A stretch of DNA of 64,000 nucleotides from Nocardioides coralli (GTDB lineage: Bacteria; Actinomycetota; Actinomycetes; Propionibacteriales; Nocardioidaceae). Shown piece by piece: positions 60,714 through 64,000 of this stretch; the stretch's first letter is position 1, and each line of letters begins with the position of its first letter. Both the position numbers and the translations under genes were made by a program. The DNA is taken from the NCBI RefSeq assembly GCF_019880385.1, contig NZ_CP082273.1, forward strand, positions 3,286,001-3,350,000. The letters are read 5' to 3'. The notes beneath the pieces are model-generated. The model searched no databases. It was not told where the DNA came from and saw only the letters and a program-made list of their open reading frames with translations.

Positions 60714-62743
60714 TGGACACCTCATCGACACGGCACGTCGCCGTGGTGGGCTCGGGCGTGTCCGGGCTCGTCGCGGCCCACGTCGCGTCGCGCACTGCCC
60801 GGGTGACGCTCCTCGAGGCCGACGAGCGGCTGGGCGGCCACGCCGACACCCACGACGTGGACGGGCTTGCCATCGACACCGGGTTCATCGTCCACAACCG
60901 GCGCACCTACCCGACGCTGCTGCGGCTCTTCGCCGAGCTCGGGGTGGAGACGCAGGAGTCGGAGATGTCGCTCTCGGTCAGCGACGACGAGACCGGTCTG
61001 GAGTGGGCGGGCGCCCTGGGCGCACGAGGCCTGTTCCCGACCTCGGCCAACCTCCGCAGCCCGCGCTACCTGCGGATGCTGGGCGAGATCCCCCGCTTCC
61101 ACCGCCGCGCCCGACGGTTGCTGGCTGCCGGCCCGACCGCCGTGGAGCACGAGACGACGCTGCGCGACTTCCTGGCCGCGGGCCGGTTCTCGGCGTACTT
61201 CGAGCGGCACTTCATGGAGCCGCTCGTCGCAGCCGTGTGGTCCTGCGACCCGGCGGTGGCGCTCGACTACCCCGCCCGCTACCTGTTCACGTTCCTCCAG
61301 CACCACGGCATGCTCAGCGTCTTCGGCTCACCCACCTGGCGGACGGTCACCGGCGGCTCACGGACCTATGTGGAGCGTGTCGCCGCGCAGCTCGACGACG
61401 TCCGGCTCGGCACCAAGGTGACCTCGGTGCTCGACACCGGCAGCGGCGTCGAGATCACCGACGGCAACGGCGCCACCACGACGTACGACGCCTGCGTGAT
61501 CGCCACGCACCCCGACCAGGCCCTGGCGATGCTCGCCGAGCCGACCGGCCTGCAGCGCGAGCTGCTCACGGCGCTGCCCTACTCGCGCAACCACGCCATG
61601 CTCCACACCGACGCCTCGCTGCTGCCCGACGCCGAGGGCGCGCGAGCCTCGTGGAACTTCCGTCGCGTCGCCGGGCGTGCCGGCGAGGTCACCGTGACCT
61701 ACGACCTCACGCGGCTGCAGCGGCTGCCGACCGAGCAGCACTACCTCGTCACGCTCGGCGGGGAGGACCTCGTCGACCCCGACTCGGTGATCGCCCACCG
61801 CGACTACGCCCACCCGCTCTACACCCCGACGTCGGTGGCGGCGCGAGCCCGGCTGCCGGAGATCTCCACCGACCGGCTGGCCTTCGCCGGCGCCTACCAC
61901 GGCTGGGGCTTCCACGAGGACGGTGCGCGATCGGGGCTGGAGGCCGCCGAGCGGCTGGGGTTCTCGTGGGACGAGGGTGGTCTCGACAGGCTCGACCAGC
62001 GCGGGGGCGGTCTCGACAGGCTCGACCAGCGTGGGGACACGGTCGACCAGCGCGGCGGCACCATCTACGCGACCACGATCACCCACACGCGGCGCCAGCC
62101 GTTCCGGCGTACCTTCACCCACCGGTCCCACACGTGGCTGGTCGACGTCGACGACCTTCCCGACCACGGCGTGCTGGCCCGGTTCGAGGCGCGCGACCAC
62201 CTCGGCGAGCCCGACCGCACGATCCGCGAGAACGTCGAGGCGTTCCTCGACGGCCACGGCGTCTCGCTCGACGGCGGGCGAGTGCTGATGGCGGCGATGC
62301 CGCGCGCCTTCGGCTACTGCTTCAACCCCATCAGCGTGTTCTGGTGCTCGGGCCCCGACGGCGCGCCGCGCGCGACCGTCGTCGAGGTGCACAACACCTA
62401 CGGCGACCGCCACGCCTACCTCGTCCACCCCGACGAGCAGGGGCGTGCCCGCACCGAGAAGCAGATGTACGTCTCGCCGTTCCACGGCACCGACGGCCAC
62501 TACGAGCTCGCCGTCCCGGAGCCGGGTGACCGGCTCGACGTGGCGGTGACGCTGCACAGCGACGACGGCGCCCGCTTCAGCGCCTCGCTGGCCGGCGCCG
62601 CCACCGCCACCTCGCCACTGCGCGCGGCTCCGGCCGCGCTCCGCAGCTCTCTGCTCATCCGCGCCCACGGCATCTGGCTGTGGGTGCGCCGCCTGCCCGT
62701 CCGACCCCGTCCCGCCCACCACCAGGAAGGGGTGTCCCGATGA
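60713..62743 (+). CDS. FAD-dependent oxidoreductase fused to DUF1365 (Rv0449c-Rv0448c-like)
   Basis: A 676-residue fusion. Residues about 1-421 are a flavin amine-oxidase-like oxidoreductase with VVGSGVSGLVAAHVASR at the N-terminus, LGGHADTHDVDG, and a C-terminal AGAYHGWGFHEDGARSG. Residues about 452-676 are DUF1365, with HRSHTWLVDVDDLPDHGVL, FGYCFNPISVFWC and KQMYVSPFHGTDGHYEL. The linker (about 422-451) is encoded by two copies of a 30-bp repeat plus a fragment and reads as a Gly/Asp/Arg/Gln-rich string. In mycobacteria these are two separate genes of the SigK locus. The domains likely work with the cyclopropane synthase on membrane lipids. The ATG is at 60713. Confidence 0.9.
   Translation: MDTSSTRHVAVVGSGVSGLVAAHVASRTARVTLLEADERLGGHADTHDVDGLAIDTGFIVHNRRTYPTLLRLFAELGVETQESEMSLSVSDDETGLEWAGALGARGLFPTSANLRSPRYLRMLGEIPRFHRRARRLLAAGPTAVEHETTLRDFLAAGRFSAYFERHFMEPLVAAVWSCDPAVALDYPARYLFTFLQHHGMLSVFGSPTWRTVTGGSRTYVERVAAQLDDVRLGTKVTSVLDTGSGVEITDGNGATTTYDACVIATHPDQALAMLAEPTGLQRELLTALPYSRNHAMLHTDASLLPDAEGARASWNFRRVAGRAGEVTVTYDLTRLQRLPTEQHYLVTLGGEDLVDPDSVIAHRDYAHPLYTPTSVAARARLPEISTDRLAFAGAYHGWGFHEDGARSGLEAAERLGFSWDEGGLDRLDQRGGGLDRLDQRGDTVDQRGGTIYATTITHTRRQPFRRTFTHRSHTWLVDVDDLPDHGVLARFEARDHLGEPDRTIRENVEAFLDGHGVSLDGGRVLMAAMPRAFGYCFNPISVFWCSGPDGAPRATVVEVHNTYGDRHAYLVHPDEQGRARTEKQMYVSPFHGTDGHYELAVPEPGDRLDVAVTLHSDDGARFSASLAGAATATSPLRAAPAALRSSLLIRAHGIWLWVRRLPVRPRPAHHQEGVSR
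61979..62052 (+). repeat. Coding repeat related to the intergenic REP-like element
   Basis: Two direct copies of a 30-bp unit start at 61979 and 62009, each with GGTCTCGACAGGCTCGACC; a shortened copy (GGTCGACCAGCG) is at 62041-62052. Elements A and B of the intergenic block carry GGTCTCGACAAGCTCGACC and a one-base variant, so this is the same repeat family placed in-frame inside a gene. Confidence 0.85.
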
Positions 62744-64000
62744 CGCTCAGCCCCGCCCGCCCCGAGACCTCCAACTGGCCCGGCCTCTTCGAGCTGCCGG
62801 GCGGCCCGCGCAACGCGATCGCCTCGCCGGTGGCCCGACGGCTCTTCCGGGCCGCCGTCTCCCGGCTCGACGTGAGCGTCGAGATCACCGCCGGCCCCGG
62901 CCGGCGCGAGATCCTCGGCCGCGGCGGGCCCGTGATGCGCGTCCACCGCCCTGAGGAGTTCTACGCCCGGATCGGTCGCGACGGACTGATCGGGTTCGGC
63001 GAGGCCTACCTGACCGGCGCGTGGGACGCCCCCGACCTCGGCGGGTTCCTCACCGTGCTGGCCGAGCGCATCGCCACCCTGGTGCCCGACCGGCTGCAGC
63101 GGGCCCGGGCCCTCGTCGTGGCGAGGACGCCGCACCGCCACCGCCCCGACCGGAGCAACTCCCGCGGCAACATCGCCCACCACTACGACCTGTCGAACGA
63201 CCTGTTCCGACTCTTCCTCGACCCGACGATGAGCTACTCCTCGGCGCTCTTCGAGACCGGCAACGACGGCCGGCCGGTGGCCGACGACGACCTCGAGGAG
63301 GCGCAGGTCCGCAAGGTCGAGCGGCTCCTCGACGTCGCCGGCGTCCGCGCCGGCAGCCGGGTCCTCGAGATCGGCACCGGCTGGGGAGAGCTGGCCCTTC
63401 GCGCCGCCCGCCGCGGCGCCCACGTCCACTCCATCACGCTCTCCAGCGAGCAGCTGGAGCTGGCGCTCGACCGGGTCGCCGCCGAGGGCCTCTCCGACCT
63501 CGTCGAGATCGAGCTGTGCGACTACCGCGACGTCACGACCCACCACCCGGGGCGCCAGTACGACGCGGTCGTGTCGGTGGAGATGATCGAGGCGGTCGGT
63601 CACGAGTACTGGACGTCGTACTTCTCCACCATCGACGAAATGCTCGCGCCGGGCGGCCGGGTCGGGATCCAGGCGATCACGATGCCCCACGACCGGATGC
63701 TCGCGACCAAGGGCCAGTACACCTGGATCAACAAGTACATCTTCCCCGGCGGCTTCCTGCCGTCGGTGGAGGTCATCGAGCAGGTGACCCGGGAGTCGAC
63801 CGGGCTCCGCGTGGCCGACCGCTTCTCCTTCGGCAAGCACTACGCCGAGACGCTGCGGCAGTGGGACCAGCGGTTCCGCGCCGCCCACGACCAGGTGACG
63901 GGGCTCGGCTTCGACGAGGTCTTCCGCCGGATGTGGCACTTCTACCTCGAGTACAGCCGGGCCGGGTTCTCCTCGGGCTACCTCGACGTCCACCAGCTGG
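62740..64000 (+). CDS. ufaA1: Cyclopropane-fatty-acid / mycolic acid synthase family methyltransferase (UfaA1-like), partial
   Basis: The first 420 residues of a methyltransferase that continues past the window. The SAM-binding motif is RVLEIGTGWGELAL, preceded by the family's lipid-site segment HHYDLSNDLFRLFLDPTMSY. Later conserved segments are SVEMIEAVGHEYW, YIFPGGFLPS and SFGKHYAETLRQWDQRF. It should add a methylene or methyl group to unsaturated phospholipid acyl chains. The ATG overlaps the stop of the fusion gene by four bases. The order FAD protein, DUF1365, synthase matches mycobacterial Rv0449c-Rv0448c-ufaA1. Confidence 0.92.
   Translation, partial: MTLSPARPETSNWPGLFELPGGPRNAIASPVARRLFRAAVSRLDVSVEITAGPGRREILGRGGPVMRVHRPEEFYARIGRDGLIGFGEAYLTGAWDAPDLGGFLTVLAERIATLVPDRLQRARALVVARTPHRHRPDRSNSRGNIAHHYDLSNDLFRLFLDPTMSYSSALFETGNDGRPVADDDLEEAQVRKVERLLDVAGVRAGSRVLEIGTGWGELALRAARRGAHVHSITLSSEQLELALDRVAAEGLSDLVEIELCDYRDVTTHHPGRQYDAVVSVEMIEAVGHEYWTSYFSTIDEMLAPGGRVGIQAITMPHDRMLATKGQYTWINKYIFPGGFLPSVEVIEQVTRESTGLRVADRFSFGKHYAETLRQWDQRFRAAHDQVTGLGFDEVFRRMWHFYLEYSRAGFSSGYLDVHQL

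Noticed and set aside
62500..63993. A 497-codon minus-strand frame over the last 1.5 kb
   Set aside because: It is the shadow of the cyclopropane synthase gene, which has clear SAM-binding and lipid-site motifs on the plus strand.

Overview
The window is very GC-rich, densely coding actinobacterial chromosome with many GTG starts and many 1-4 bp stop/start overlaps. Several gene pairs look like those of Mycobacterium and Nocardioides: MprAB, DesA3 with its reductase, the SigK/RskA locus, class II HelD, PaaN and SARP-type regulators. My best guess is a Nocardioidaceae member (Nocardioides-like); this is inferred from gene content and not from a marker gene. I found no rRNA, tRNA, prophage, transposase or CRISPR array.

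Region 1 (1-11 kb) holds two BTAD (SARP-type) regulators. Between them lies a compact minus-strand run: a 79-residue protein, three proteins of the DUF2589 kind, a winged-helix-like protein, a LAS-type peptidoglycan peptidase and a membrane protein. Next come a TPP riboswitch driving ykoF and two small plus-strand genes. Region 2 (11-22.8 kb) has a KAP P-loop NTPase, a fatty-acyl desaturase with its ferredoxin-type reductase, a divergent PucR-type regulator, a DUF72 protein, an amidohydrolase, PaaN and an M1 peptidase lipoprotein.

Region 3 (22.8-34.5 kb) has a 1183-residue secreted subtilase, the branched-chain 2-oxoacid dehydrogenase operon (E1alpha, E1beta, E2), a truncated acyl-CoA synthetase relative, a glutathionyl-hydroquinone-reductase-like protein, an aromatic/histidinol-phosphate aminotransferase, a VanZ-like protein and a CtlX-type hydrolase. 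Region 4 (34.6-42.5 kb, mostly plus strand) has a holin-like membrane protein, a low-molecular-weight phosphatase, a fructosamine kinase, MprA/MprB, a methyltransferase, and a MarR regulator divergent from an FAD monooxygenase/multicopper oxidase pair with a clear palindromic operator.

Region 5 (42.5-54.3 kb, all minus strand) has pabB-pabA, three tandem secreted sulfatases, a fused PhzE-like chorismate enzyme, a repeat-rich intergenic block of about 500 bp, and HelD. Region 6 (54.3-64 kb) has a SigE-family sigma factor with a membrane partner, an enoyl-CoA hydratase, and a SigK locus: molybdopterin oxidoreductase, fasciclin lipoprotein, sigK, rskA, FAD oxidoreductase fused to DUF1365, and cyclopropane-fatty-acid synthase, which runs off the end. 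Two matching SigK-like promoters can be read in this locus, and the FAD/DUF1365 fusion is joined by a linker encoded by a repeat related to the intergenic repeats of region 5.

The observations I would follow first are the DUF2589/SARP cluster, the repeat-encoded protein fusion, and the third sulfatase, whose maturation motif is non-canonical.
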